DNA of 64,000 nucleotides from Pseudomonas nitroreducens (GCF_014204515.1 NZ_JACHLI010000016.1:1-64000), one strand, 5' to 3'. Positions 51,316-60,400 are shown, counted from the first letter of the stretch. Notes: generated by a model not told the origin, from the sequence alone. Numbers and translations are program-made.

Positions 51316-53355
51316 ATGCAAGAACGGATTCCGGACGAGTCCAACCTCGCCGAGCTGACCCTTCGCGGCCTGATCCTCGGCGCGCTGATCACCGTGGTGT
51401 TCACCGCCTCCAACGTCTACCTCGGTCTCAAGGTCGGCCTGACCTTCGCCTCGTCGATTCCTGCGGCGGTCATTTCCATGGCCGTGCTGCGCTACTTCTC
51501 CGGCTCCAACATCCTCGAGAACAACATGGTGCAGACCCAGGCCTCGGCGGCCGGCACCCTGTCCTCGATCATCTTCATCTTGCCGGGCCTGCTGATGATC
51601 GGTTACTGGAGCGGCTTCCCGTTCTGGCAGACCGCGGCCATCTGCTCCATCGGCGGCATCCTCGGCGTGCTCTACACCATCCCGCTGCGCCGGGTGATGG
51701 TGGTGCAGAGCAGTCTGCCGTATCCCGAAGGCGTGGCCGCGGCGGAAATCCTTCGCGTCGGCAGCCAGGATGAAGAGGAAGAAAAAGCCGGCAAGCCGGC
51801 CAAGGCCGGTGCACCGGGCCTGCGCGACATTCTTGCCGGTGGCGTGGTCGCCGCCGCGTTCAGCCTGCTCAGCAGCGGTTTCAAGGTGCTCGCCGAAGGC
51901 TTCAGCTTCTTCCTCATCGCCGGGCAAGCGGCGTTCCGCCTGTCCACCGGATTCTCCCTGGCGCTGGTGGGCGCCGGTTACCTGATGGGCATTACCGCCG
52001 GTATCGCTATCCTCATCGGCGTGGTCATCGCCTGGGGCGTGGCCGTGCCGCTGTTGTCGATGAACAGCGTGCTGGCCGCCGGGCAGACCCTGCCGGAACT
52101 GGCCAACAAACTGTGGAGCAGCCAGGTGCGCTTCCTCGGCGCCGGCACCATCGGCATCGCCGCGCTGTGGACCCTGGCTACCCTGTTCAAACCCATGGTG
52201 CAGGGTGTCTGGTCGTCCCTCAGTGCCGTGCGTGGACGCGGTGAAGTGAGCGACCTGCGCACCGAACAGGACCTCTCGGCGAAGTGGATCGTTGCCATTG
52301 CCGGTGTGCTGTTGCTGGCGCTGTTCGTGGTGTTTTCCTACTTCCTCGGCGAGGCTGCGCCGGACCTCAAGGGCTTCGGCTTCTGGGGCCTGGTGACGGT
52401 CTGCGTGATCTTCGCCTTCTTCTTCGGCTTCCTGATCGCCGCCGCCTGCGGCTACATGGCCGGCCTGGTGGGCTCGTCGAGCAGCCCGATCTCCGGCATC
52501 GGCATCATCGCGGTGATCCTCGTGTCGCTGCTGATCCTCGGCGTCGGCTCGCTGGAAACCGGCTTCCTCGACCAACAGGGCGGCAAGCTGGCCATCGCCC
52601 TGGCGCTGTTCACCACCTCGGTGGTGATCGCCATCGCGGCGATTTCCAACGACAACCTGCAGGACCTCAAGACCGGCTACCTGGTCGGCGCGACCCCGTG
52701 GCGCCAGCAGGTGGCGCTGATCGTCGGCTGCCTGGTGGGCGCCCTGGTGATCCCGCCGGTGCTGGAACTGCTGTTCAATGCCTACGGCTTCACCGGCGCC
52801 CTGCCGCGCGAGGGCATGGACCCGAACGCCGCGCTGGCCGCACCGCAGGCGACGCTGATGACGGCGATTGCCAGCGGGATTTTCCACAACGCGCTGAACT
52901 GGAACATGATCCTCATCGGCGTGGCGCTGGGCATCGCACTGATCCTGGTGGACGTGCTGCTGCGCCGCACCGGCAAGGCCAGCCTGCCGGTGCTCGCCGT
53001 CGGCCTGGGCATCTACCTGCCGCCGACCATCGGCATGACCCTGGTGGTCGGCGCGGTCATCGGCTGGTTGCTGGAAACCGCCCTGGCCAAACGCGCGGCG
53101 GCGGCCGGCCAGGATGTGGAGAAATTCTCCGATGAGCCCAAGCGCCGCGGCGTATTGCTGGCTTCGGGGCTGATCGTCGGCGAGAGCCTGATGGGCATCC
53201 TGCTTGCCGGCATCATCGGCACCACCGGTTCTGCCACGCCGCTGGCACTGGTCGGCGACTCCTTCGAGGACACCGCGCAGTGGCTGGGCCTGGTGGTCTT
53301 CGTGGCGATCTGCGTGCTGTTCTACCGCAAGGTGCTGAGCGGCGTTCGCGGCTGA
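51316..53355 (+). CDS. OPT-family oligopeptide transporter
   Basis: The 679-residue protein has about 16 membrane segments and the OPT signature near the start (ELTLRGLILGALITVVFTASNVYLGLKVGL) and in the middle. OPT proteins transport oligopeptides or metal chelates with protons. AAAGAGAT lies before the ATG at 51316. An intrinsic terminator follows 20 bases after the stop. Confidence 0.92.
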   Translation: MQERIPDESNLAELTLRGLILGALITVVFTASNVYLGLKVGLTFASSIPAAVISMAVLRYFSGSNILENNMVQTQASAAGTLSSIIFILPGLLMIGYWSGFPFWQTAAICSIGGILGVLYTIPLRRVMVVQSSLPYPEGVAAAEILRVGSQDEEEEKAGKPAKAGAPGLRDILAGGVVAAAFSLLSSGFKVLAEGFSFFLIAGQAAFRLSTGFSLALVGAGYLMGITAGIAILIGVVIAWGVAVPLLSMNSVLAAGQTLPELANKLWSSQVRFLGAGTIGIAALWTLATLFKPMVQGVWSSLSAVRGRGEVSDLRTEQDLSAKWIVAIAGVLLLALFVVFSYFLGEAAPDLKGFGFWGLVTVCVIFAFFFGFLIAAACGYMAGLVGSSSSPISGIGIIAVILVSLLILGVGSLETGFLDQQGGKLAIALALFTTSVVIAIAAISNDNLQDLKTGYLVGATPWRQQVALIVGCLVGALVIPPVLELLFNAYGFTGALPREGMDPNAALAAPQATLMTAIASGIFHNALNWNMILIGVALGIALILVDVLLRRTGKASLPVLAVGLGIYLPPTIGMTLVVGAVIGWLLETALAKRAAAAGQDVEKFSDEPKRRGVLLASGLIVGESLMGILLAGIIGTTGSATPLALVGDSFEDTAQWLGLVVFVAICVLFYRKVLSGVRG

Positions 53356-53374
53356 TCCTTCGCCGCGATACGAG

Positions 53375-53398
53375 AAAGGCGCCTGCGGGCGCCTTTTT
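53375..53398 (+). terminator. Intrinsic terminator after the OPT gene
   Basis: Arms aaaggcgcc and ggcgccttt around the loop tgcg, followed by five T residues. Confidence 0.9.
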
Positions 53399-53451
53399 CG
53401 TTGTCGGAGCTTTCGGTTGTTCGTCGCCGGACGGTATCTCGCTTTTTCCAG

Positions 53452-53472
53452 TGATATATGATTCCGATATCA
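53452..53472. promoter_or_regulatory. Operator candidate of vapBC
   Basis: Inverted repeat TGATAT-atgattccg-ATATCA lies 17 bases before the antitoxin ATG, in a locally AT-rich promoter. It suits autorepression by the RHH antitoxin-toxin complex. Confidence 0.55.
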
Positions 53473-53488
53473 GATTTCGGAGGCTCTC

Positions 53489-53704
53489 ATGCGCACCCTG
53501 GTGGATATCCCCGTCGAATACCTGGAACGCCTGAACGACATCAGCGAACGCCAGCAGCAGTCCCGCGCCTCGGTCATCCGCGAGGCCATCGCCGAATACC
53601 TGGTCAACCATGCGCAGGCGGACGCCGACGCCGCTTTCGGCCTGTGGCAGGAAAATCCGGTGGACGGCCTGGCGTATCAGGAGAAGGTGCGCGAGGAATG
53701 GTGA
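53489..53704 (+). CDS. vapB: VapB-type antitoxin (ribbon-helix-helix)
   Basis: The 71-residue protein has an RHH DNA-binding N-terminus (RTLVDIPVEYLERLNDISERQQQSRASVIREAI) and a tail with WQENPVDGLAYQEKVREEW that would cover the toxin. CGGAGG stands before the ATG. It overlaps the toxin gene by 7 bases. Confidence 0.87.
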   Translation: MRTLVDIPVEYLERLNDISERQQQSRASVIREAIAEYLVNHAQADADAAFGLWQENPVDGLAYQEKVREEW

Positions 53705-54063
53705 AGGTCCTGTTCGACACCAATATCCTCATCGATTACCTCAACGGCCATGTGCAGGCGCGCGATGAGCTGGCGCTCTACAGTGACCGGGCCATCAGCA
53801 TCATCACCTGGATGGAGGTGCTGATCGGCGCCACGCCTGCGACCGAAACCGCCACGCGTGCCTTTCTCTCCAGCTTCGCCCTGCTGGCGCTGGACGAACG
53901 CATTGCCCAGCGCGCCGTGGAGGTGCGTCAGCGTCTGAAGGTGAAATTGCCGGACGCGATCATCAAGGCATCGGCGGAGGTCGAGGGGCGTCTGCTGGTG
54001 ACGCGCAACGTGAAGGATTTCGACCAGCGCGAGCCGGGTGTGCGGTTGCCTTACCGGCTTTGA
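53698..54063 (+). CDS. vapC: VapC-type PIN-domain toxin ribonuclease
   Basis: The 121-residue PIN protein has the acidic metal residues in FDTNILIDYL (Asp7), TWMEVLIG (Glu40), LPDAIIKASAEV (Asp85) and LVTRNVKDFD. VapC toxins cleave tRNA or rRNA. The start overlaps the antitoxin stop, so the pair is one operon. Confidence 0.9.
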   Translation: MVKVLFDTNILIDYLNGHVQARDELALYSDRAISIITWMEVLIGATPATETATRAFLSSFALLALDERIAQRAVEVRQRLKVKLPDAIIKASAEVEGRLLVTRNVKDFDQREPGVRLPYRL

Positions 54064-54068
54064 GGCCG

Positions 54069-54110
54069 ATGCCCCTGTAGGAGCGAGCAAGCTCGCTCCT
54101 ACAGGGGCAT
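54069..54110. repeat. Perfect REP hairpin, 20-bp arms
   Basis: Arms atgcccctgtaggagcgagc and gctcgctcctacaggggcat with a two-base loop, directly after vapC. Can serve as a terminator-like structure for vapBC and, with the next repeat, for betT. Confidence 0.85.
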
Positions 54111-54117
54111 GCCGTGC

Positions 54118-54187
54118 GTAGGAGCGGACTCCGTCCGCGATTGGCTTCGCCGCTACGCCAGAGCATCGCGGATGAATCCGCTCCTAC
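54118..54187. repeat. GTAGGAGCGGA-type palindromic repeat
   Basis: Starts gtaggagcggactccgtccg and ends in the inverted gaatccgctcctac. A related element is at 63604-63695. Confidence 0.75.
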
Positions 54188-54202
54188 GAGAGCATGTCGG
54201 AC

Positions 54203-56167
54203 TCAACGCACCAAGTGCAGGAACTGCAGGTGCCGCTCGTACTGGTCGAGCATGTCGTTGATGATCTGCTCCTTGCTGTAGCCCATCAGGTCGTAGTCCT
54301 GGCTGCCTTCGGAGAGGTGAACCTCGGCGCGGAAGTAGCGGCGGTTCTTCAGGTGCAGGCCGCCCATGCCGGCGCGAGCGAAGGAGGGGGTGAAGTAGCC
54401 GCGCATCGACACCTGATAGAGGAACGGATGCTGCGCGCCGTGGCCGATCTCCAGGCCGATTTCCAGGTTGCCCAGGTCCAGGTCCGAATCCACCTGCAGG
54501 CCTTTCTCGCGGAACACTTCGGAGACCTCGGCGATCGCCGGGCTGACCACGTCGACCATGAAGCGGTACACCTCGTCGCGCGTGGGGAAGTGCACCGCCT
54601 GGGAGATGCGCCGTTTCCAGCCGCCGGGCTTGGCCGAGGGCGGCGGTGCCAGGGAATGGGTGCGCGCGCGCTGGCGCTGGGATTCGAGGTAGAAGGCCTT
54701 GTGCAGGCCCCACATCATCAGCAGCAGGATCAGCGAGAAGGGCAGCGAGGTGAGCACCACCGCTGATTTCAGCGCATCGATGCTGCCGGCGAACAGCAGG
54801 CCGCCGGTGACCAGCGCGGTGGCCACGCCCCAGAACACCCGCAGCCATTTCGGGCCGTCATCGTCGGCGCTGCCGCCGTGGGCGGAGAGGGTGGAGAGCA
54901 CCACGGTGCCCGAGTCCGCCGAGGTGACGAAGAACACGAAACTGACCAGCACCGTCACCGCGATCACCATGCGGCTGGCCGGGTAGTTCTGCAGTATCTG
55001 GTAGAGCGCCATGGACGGATCGGCGATGGCCACCCGCCCCAGTTCGCTGAAGCCGTGGTTGAGCACCTGATCGAGGGCGCTGTTGCCGAAGATCGACATC
55101 CACGCCAGGGTGAACCCCAGCGGGATGAACAGCACGCCGAAGACGAATTCGCGGATCGTCCGCCCGCGCGAGATGCGCGCGATGAACAGGCCGACGAAGG
55201 GCGCCCAGGCGATCCACCAGGCCCAGTAGAACACCGTCCAGCCACCCAGCCAGTCGCTGCCGTCCTTGCCGTAGGCATAGAGGTCGAAGCTCTTGGTCGG
55301 CAGGGCGCCGAGGTAGTCGCCGATGTTCTGCACCAGGGTGTTGAGCAGGTGCTGGGTGGGGCCGGCGAACAGCACGAAGAGCAGCAGCGCGCAGGCCAGC
55401 AGCATGTTGATGTCCGACAGCAGACGGATGCCCTTGTCGACGCCGGAGATGGCGACCAGGATGGCCGCGCCCATCATCAGCGCGATCAGGGTCATCTGCA
55501 CCGGGTGGCTGTGGGCGATGCCGAAGAGGAAGTCCAGGCCGGCGTTGAGCTGCAGTACGCCGAAGCCCATGTCCGCGCCCAGGCCGAACACCGTGGCAAT
55601 GATGCTGAAGCAGTCCACGGTGTAGCCGATGGGGCCGTTGATGCGCTTGCCGATCAGCGGGTAGAGCGCCGAGCGCAGCGCCAACGGCAGGTTGTGGCGG
55701 TAGGCGAAGTAGGCCAGCGCCATCGCCACCAGGGCGAACACGCCCCAGCCGTGCAGGCCCCAGTGCAGGAACAGCAGCTGCATGGCCTGGCGCGCCGCTT
55801 CCGGAGTGCCGGCCTCGCCTTGCGGCGGCTGGGCGAAGTGGGTCAGCGGCTCGGAGACGCAGAAGAAGAACAGAGTAATGCTGATGCCGGCGGCGAACAG
55901 CATGCCGGCCCAGGACAGGTAGCTGAATTCCGGCTCGTCGTGGTCGGCACCGAGCTTGATCTTTCCATAGCCGGAAAGCGCGGTGACCACCACGAAGATC
56001 AGGTACAGCGTCATCGCCAGCAGGTAGTACCAGCCGACGGTGTCGGCGGCCCAGGACTGCGCGGCGAGCAGCCATTCACCGGCCTGTTGCGGCTGGCTGA
56101 TGACAAGGATCGCGAAAAACAGGATCAGCGCGGCCGCACCGTAGAAGACCGGTGGGTTCATGCGCAT
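54203..56167 (-). CDS. betT: BCCT-family choline/betaine transporter, BetT-like
   Basis: The 654-residue protein has twelve membrane segments and the BCCT signature TVFYWAWWIAWAPFVGLFIARISRG. A C-terminal hydrophilic extension of about 150 residues (from RQRARTHSL onward) is typical of osmosensing BetT proteins. It imports choline or betaine. The start is uncertain: ATG at 56167 or 56161; the frame continues to a TTG at 56245. In P. aeruginosa the BetT3 gene lies at the corresponding place, as far as I recall. Confidence 0.9.
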   Translation of the reverse strand: MRMNPPVFYGAAALILFFAILVISQPQQAGEWLLAAQSWAADTVGWYYLLAMTLYLIFVVVTALSGYGKIKLGADHDEPEFSYLSWAGMLFAAGISITLFFFCVSEPLTHFAQPPQGEAGTPEAARQAMQLLFLHWGLHGWGVFALVAMALAYFAYRHNLPLALRSALYPLIGKRINGPIGYTVDCFSIIATVFGLGADMGFGVLQLNAGLDFLFGIAHSHPVQMTLIALMMGAAILVAISGVDKGIRLLSDINMLLACALLLFVLFAGPTQHLLNTLVQNIGDYLGALPTKSFDLYAYGKDGSDWLGGWTVFYWAWWIAWAPFVGLFIARISRGRTIREFVFGVLFIPLGFTLAWMSIFGNSALDQVLNHGFSELGRVAIADPSMALYQILQNYPASRMVIAVTVLVSFVFFVTSADSGTVVLSTLSAHGGSADDDGPKWLRVFWGVATALVTGGLLFAGSIDALKSAVVLTSLPFSLILLLMMWGLHKAFYLESQRQRARTHSLAPPPSAKPGGWKRRISQAVHFPTRDEVYRFMVDVVSPAIAEVSEVFREKGLQVDSDLDLGNLEIGLEIGHGAQHPFLYQVSMRGYFTPSFARAGMGGLHLKNRRYFRAEVHLSEGSQDYDLMGYSKEQIINDMLDQYERHLQFLHLVR

Positions 56168-56282
56168 GGTGGGAGCGGGCGTTACGGACGGGGGCGATTG
56201 TGCAGCGGACAAAACGGGCGGGGTTCCTCGATTTTTCTTGAACAAGCATTCAATGAAAACACGGGAAGGCCCTGGAAAGCCA

Positions 56283-56305
56283 ATCGGCGGGACCGATGGT
56301 CCCGC
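56283..56305. other. Perfect hairpin downstream of the 39-residue frame
   Basis: Arms ggcgggacc and ggtcccgcc with a short loop, about 40 bases beyond the stop of the small frame at 56345. No T-run, so only a possible 3' stem. Confidence 0.4.
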
Positions 56306-56344
56306 CGCCGGCCCTGTGCAAGGGCCGAGCGGAGCGGGTACTGC

Positions 56345-56464
56345 TTACTTGCGGCGGTTCTTTTTCGCCTCACGGATCTCACGGCGTTCCGGGTCGGCCT
56401 TGGCAGGCGCGGTCAGGAAGGCGGTGGCGGCGAAGAAGTTAGCAAGAGCGGCGAAGCTGGTCAC
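56345..56464 (-). CDS. 39-residue hypothetical protein
   Basis: The frame begins with GTG at 56464 (VTSFAALANFFAATAFLT) with GGAG seven bases upstream and ends in a basic tail PERREIREAKKNRRK. It has a short hydrophobic N-terminal half and a strongly charged C-terminus. It is below usual gene-calling limits; the ribosome site and composition favour it being real. It precedes betT on the same strand. Confidence 0.5.
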   Translation of the reverse strand: MTSFAALANFFAATAFLTAPAKADPERREIREAKKNRRK

Positions 56465-56930
56465 GATAGTCTCCAATGGCGTCGGGGAAATTGGGTCCCG
56501 ACTGCCTGATAGCCATTTTCCCTGAAGATTGTGACGAAAAGAAGTGAATGGTCTTGATGTGAGGTATTGAGCCGGTCGATGAGACTGCTTTCATATTGAT
56601 ATGCGGTGATTAGTCCTGTTTTTGACTCTTTGCTCAGGTTTCCCTCCTGCCGCCCTGCGAGTCGGCGAGGCCTTTCACTGCGACCATTCGTCGCCTGAGG
56701 TGAAACGGTTCAGCGTAGCGCGTGGCTTTCACGCGATAAACGGCTGTCAGCGGCGTGAAACAGGTCCTCGCATAGCACAATTGGCGAACTAGAGCGGGTT
56801 CAAGTCCTGAAACTTGAACGGGTGTGCAGTTTTTCGTGAAAAACTTGTAAATCGTCTATGGCGATTGACTCGCCTATTCCGTTAGTCTCCCCCGGCAGGA
56901 CAAAAAACCACCAACAGGGAGCATCTCGAG
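56465..56930 (+). other. Intergenic region before the small lipoprotein gene
   Basis: 466 bases, less GC-rich than the surroundings. It includes an inverted repeat gttcaagt...acttgaac at 56798-56819 about 110 bases before the lipoprotein start and an AT-rich run (gtgaaaaacttgtaaatcgt) near 56835, probably its promoter. No protein-coding frame was convincing. Confidence 0.45.
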
Positions 56931-57266
56931 ATGGACTTCAAACGCATCGCCATTGCCACTGCACTCTTCGCATCGCTCGCCGGCTGCCAGACCATGACCA
57001 CCAACCAGGCCATCGTTCCGCTGCAAGCCGCTACCGCCCAGATGATCGGCCTGGCTTCCTCCGACGAGCTGGTCGTCAGCGACGTGAAAGCCGGTCAGCC
57101 GGACGCCCTGGGTGGCCAGGAACTCTCCTACGTCGCCACCACCACCAAGGGCCGCATCTTCAACTGCACCTCGCGCATGATGCCGGGCCTGCTGACCGAT
57201 CCGGCCAAGCTGACCAACCCGTCGTGCACCCCGGTGGTCGCTCACTCGAACACCGCCACCAAGTAA
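56931..57266 (+). CDS. Small lipoprotein of unknown function
   Basis: The 111-residue protein has a signal with lipobox LAGC (MDFKRIAIATALFASLAGCQ) and a mature part with one conserved-looking segment (SYVATTTKGRIFNCTSRMM). Two cysteines (FNCTSR, PSCTPV) could form a disulfide. CAGGGAG lies before the ATG. It is convergent with the sigma-54 activator-like gene. Function unknown. Confidence 0.78.
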   Translation: MDFKRIAIATALFASLAGCQTMTTNQAIVPLQAATAQMIGLASSDELVVSDVKAGQPDALGGQELSYVATTTKGRIFNCTSRMMPGLLTDPAKLTNPSCTPVVAHSNTATK

Positions 57267-57332
57267 CACCCCAGTTGCATGCTGTCGCCCGTGCGCGGCC
57301 CTTCGGGTCGCGCTGGCGACTACAGCGCGGCG

Positions 57333-58292
57333 TCAGCCGCGCTCGTGCTCCAGGCGTTGCAGCAGCGCCCGCAGCTGCGCTTCGACGCCGGGCTGGTGCG
57401 CCAGTCGCTCCAGCGCTTCGACGCTCACTTCCGCTACGCCGCCTGCACCCGCCAAGCCGCCTGACCCCGCTACGCCGCCAGAAAAATTCAGGTGCTCCGG
57501 GCGAATCTCCTCGTCCGGACTGACCAGCAGGGCGAAGTGGATGACGTTCTCCAGCTCGCGGATATTCCCCGGCCACGAATAGCCTTCCAGGGCGCGCTGG
57601 GTGTCGCTGGCGATCTGCGGCACCGGCAGTTCCAGGCGTTGTGCATGCACGCCGAGGAAGTATTCGGCCAGCGGCTGGATATCGCCGATGCGTTCGCGCA
57701 GCGGTGGCAGCGTGAGGTTGCCGTCGTGCAGGTACTGCTGCAGCCCTTCGAGGAATTTCCCGGCTTTCACCGCCTGGCCCAGGTCGATGCTGGTGGCCGC
57801 GACCAGCCGTACGTCCACCGGCACCGGCTCGCGGGCGCCGACGCGCAGCACTTCGCGCTCCTGCAGCACGCGCAGCAGTTTCTGTTGCAGCGACAGCGGC
57901 AGGTCGGCGATCTCGTCCAGGTACAAGGTGCCGCCATTGGCCGAACCGAACCAACCGGCGCGGCTGCCCACCGGGCCGTTGTGTGCGCCCGGCGCGTAGC
58001 CGAACAGTTCGGCGTCGGCGTAGTTGCGGCTCAGCGCGCTGCAGCTCACCGCGACGAACAGGCCGGGGCGTTCGCTGGCGCGGTGGATGTGGCGGGCCAG
58101 CAGCTCCTTGCCGGTGCCGGTCTCGCCGTGGATCAGCACCGGCTGCGGCAACGGCGCCAGGCGCTCCACCTCGTCGCGCACGGCGTGGGAGCGCGGGTCG
58201 AAGAACACCAGCGCCTTGGCGCGGATGCTCAGCGGGCTCTTGTCGGCGTCGGGGAAGGTCAGCAGCGGTAGCGGCGCGTGGGGTGCGTTCAT
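57333..58292 (-). CDS. Sigma-54 activator-like AAA+ protein with degenerate GAFTGA loop
   Basis: The 319-residue protein has an AAA+ domain with Walker A GETGTGKE (56-63), GGTLYLDEI (120-128) and SWPGNIRELENVI. The sigma-54 contact loop GAFTGA is altered to GAHNGP (102-107). There is no response-regulator or GAF domain, and no Fis-type helix-turn-helix is seen at the C-terminus, which instead has a Gly/Ala-rich linker. AAGGAGATT precedes the ATG at 58292. It follows the PLP-enzyme gene, 19 bases away, and may regulate sulfur amino-acid genes. Confidence 0.85.
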   Translation of the reverse strand: MNAPHAPLPLLTFPDADKSPLSIRAKALVFFDPRSHAVRDEVERLAPLPQPVLIHGETGTGKELLARHIHRASERPGLFVAVSCSALSRNYADAELFGYAPGAHNGPVGSRAGWFGSANGGTLYLDEIADLPLSLQQKLLRVLQEREVLRVGAREPVPVDVRLVAATSIDLGQAVKAGKFLEGLQQYLHDGNLTLPPLRERIGDIQPLAEYFLGVHAQRLELPVPQIASDTQRALEGYSWPGNIRELENVIHFALLVSPDEEIRPEHLNFSGGVAGSGGLAGAGGVAEVSVEALERLAHQPGVEAQLRALLQRLEHERG

Positions 58293-58311
58293 GGGGAATC
58301 TCCTTCTGCTC

Positions 58312-59502
58312 TTACAGCGCGTCCAGCGCCTGCAGGAAGTCGCGGACGATGTCCTCGCTGTCCTCGATGCCCACCGACACACGGATGGTGCCGTCGTGGA
58401 TGTCCAGCGCGGTCAGGGCCTCGGCGGACAGCGCGCGGTGCGAGGTCTTGCCGGGGTGGGTGATGCTGCTGGCGACACCGGCCAGCGACGGGGCGAACTC
58501 GGCCAGTTGCAGCGCGCCGATCAGCGTGTCGACCTGGTCCAGGCCGCCCTTCAGGGTGAAGCTCAACATGCCCGAATGGCCCTTGCGGAACAGCCGCTGC
58601 GCCAGCTCGAAGTCCGGGTGCGAGGGCAGGCCGGGGTAGAACACGCGGGCCACCTGCGGATGCGCTTCGAGGGCTTCGGCCAGCGCCTGGGCGTTCTGCG
58701 AATGGGCCTTCATGCGCAGGGCCAGGGTCTTGGCGCCGCGGAAATTCAGCCAGCTCTCGAAGGGGCTGGCGCTGCCGCCGGCGTTGATCTGGAAGCGTCG
58801 CGCGGCGGCGATCCACTGCGCGTCACCCACCAGCGCGCCGCCCATGGCATCGCTGTGGCCGTTGAGGTACTTGGTGGTGCTGTGGATCACCAGGTCGGCG
58901 CCATCGCGCAACGGTTGGTAGAGCACCGGCGAGAGGAAGGTGTTGTCCACCAGCAGCTTGAGGCCGTGGCGGTGCGCGAGGTCGGCCAGCGCCGGAACGT
59001 TGCTGATGCGCACCAGCGGGTTGGAGGCGGTCTCGGTGTAGATCAGCCTGGTGCTCGGGGTGATCGCCGCTTCCACCGCTGCCAGGTCGTTGAGGTCGAG
59101 CAGGCTGGAGGCGATGCCGAAGCGCGCCAGTTCCTTCTCGATCAGGCTCTGGGTGGTGCCGTACAGCTCGCGGCTGGCGATCAGGTGGTCACCGGCGCCG
59201 AGCACGCCCAGCAATGCTGCGGAAATGGCCGCCATGCCGGAGGCGGAGAACAGCGCGTCCTGGCCGCCTTCCAGTTCCCGCAGCAGCTCTTCCACGGCAC
59301 TGTGGTTGGGGTTGCCGATGCGCGTGTACATGTAGTTGTCGGGGTTGCCGGCGAGGAAGTCGTCGACCTGCTCCAGGGAGTCGTAGACGAACACCGAGCT
59401 CTGGTAGATCGGCTGGCTCTTGGCGCGGGTGACCATGCGCCGGTCGGCGTCGTGGCCGGCGTGCACGGCGCGGGTGGAGGGGCCTTTGGCGTGGTCGCTC
59501 AT
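58312..59502 (-). CDS. Cys/Met metabolism PLP enzyme (cystathionine gamma-synthase-like)
   Basis: The 396-residue trans-sulfuration-family enzyme has the PLP lysine Lys211 in IHSTTKYLNGH and conserved YTRIGNPNHSAVEELL and SGMAAISAAL. Members make or break cystathionine, homocysteine or methionine; the sequence does not decide which. It lies between a MetQ-like gene and a sigma-54-type regulator, suggesting a role in sulfur amino acid use. Confidence 0.88.
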   Translation of the reverse strand: MSDHAKGPSTRAVHAGHDADRRMVTRAKSQPIYQSSVFVYDSLEQVDDFLAGNPDNYMYTRIGNPNHSAVEELLRELEGGQDALFSASGMAAISAALLGVLGAGDHLIASRELYGTTQSLIEKELARFGIASSLLDLNDLAAVEAAITPSTRLIYTETASNPLVRISNVPALADLAHRHGLKLLVDNTFLSPVLYQPLRDGADLVIHSTTKYLNGHSDAMGGALVGDAQWIAAARRFQINAGGSASPFESWLNFRGAKTLALRMKAHSQNAQALAEALEAHPQVARVFYPGLPSHPDFELAQRLFRKGHSGMLSFTLKGGLDQVDTLIGALQLAEFAPSLAGVASSITHPGKTSHRALSAEALTALDIHDGTIRVSVGIEDSEDIVRDFLQALDAL

Positions 59503-59520
59503 GGCGTGGACCTCGGAAAG

Positions 59521-59551
59521 AAAAACGCCGGTGGAACCTGCCCACCGGCGT
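59521..59551 (-). terminator. Intrinsic terminator of the MetQ-like gene
   Basis: On the minus strand the stem ACGCCGGTGG/CCACCGGCGT is followed by TTTTTCTTTC. It separates the MetQ-like gene from the PLP-enzyme gene, so the latter needs read-through or its own promoter. Confidence 0.85.
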
Positions 59552-59620
59552 CGAAGCGGGTGCGCACGAGGCGCGCCCAGCGTGGGAGTCGTTGCGCCCG
59601 GCGGCGTGCCGGGCGACGGA

Positions 59621-60400
59621 TCAGAAGGCCGGCACCACGGCGCCGTTGTACTTCTTCTCGATGAAGGCTTTGACTTCCGGGCTGGTCAGGGCGGCGGAGA
59701 GCTTCTTCAGCGCATCGCTGTCCTTGTTGTCCGGGCGCGCCACCAGGTAGTTCACGTAGGGCGAGTTGCGGTCTTCGAGGATCAGCGCGTCCTTCACCGG
59801 GTTGAGCTTGGCTTCCAGCGCGTAGTTGGTGTTGATCAGGTCCAGGTCGACCTGGTCCAGCACGCGCGGCAGCAGGGCCGATTCCAGCTCCTTGAACTTC
59901 AGGTGCTTGGGGTTCTCGGCGATGTCTTTCGGGGTGGCCAGGGCGTTGCTCGGGTCTTTCAGCTTGATCACACCGGCCTTCTGCAGCAGAAGCAGGGCGC
60001 GGCCGCTGTTGCTGCCTTCGTTGGGGATGGCGACGGTGGCGCCGTCAGGCAGCTGGTCGATGGACTTGTACTTCTTCGAATAGCCGCCGAAGGGCTCGAC
60101 GTGCACGCCGGTCACGGTGACCAGGTTGGTGCCCTTGCCGGCGTTGAAGTTGTCCAGGTACGGCTTGGTCTGGAAGTAGTTGGCGTCCAGGCGCTTCTCG
60201 GCGACCTGCACGTTGGGCTGTACGTAGTCGGTGAAGACCTTGATCTCCAGGTCCACGCCTTCCTTGGCCAGGGTCGGCTTGATCAGCTCGAGGATCTCGG
60301 CGTGGGGGATCGGGGTGGCGGCGACGACCAGCTTCTCGTTGGCGAAGGCGGAAGTGCTGAAGGCAGCGGCGAGGGCGGTCAGAAGCAGCAGCTTTTTCAT
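59621..60400 (-). CDS. metQ: MetQ/NlpA-type methionine-binding protein
   Basis: The 259-residue protein begins with a signal peptide (MKKLLLLTALAAAFSTSAFA) and then the NlpA pattern KLVVAATPIPHAEILE, ANYFQTKPYLDNFN and IPNEGSNSGRALLLLQKAG. The lipobox cysteine of typical MetQ is absent, so it is probably a soluble periplasmic protein. No metN or metI is near, so it may use another permease. AAGGACATC precedes the ATG at 60400. Confidence 0.87.
   Translation of the reverse strand: MKKLLLLTALAAAFSTSAFANEKLVVAATPIPHAEILELIKPTLAKEGVDLEIKVFTDYVQPNVQVAEKRLDANYFQTKPYLDNFNAGKGTNLVTVTGVHVEPFGGYSKKYKSIDQLPDGATVAIPNEGSNSGRALLLLQKAGVIKLKDPSNALATPKDIAENPKHLKFKELESALLPRVLDQVDLDLINTNYALEAKLNPVKDALILEDRNSPYVNYLVARPDNKDSDALKKLSAALTSPEVKAFIEKKYNGAVVPAF

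Noticed and set aside
51193..52887. 564-codon minus-strand frame opposite the OPT gene
   Set aside because: Antisense shadow rich in Gln, Asp and His; the plus-strand frame has clear OPT motifs and a ribosome site.
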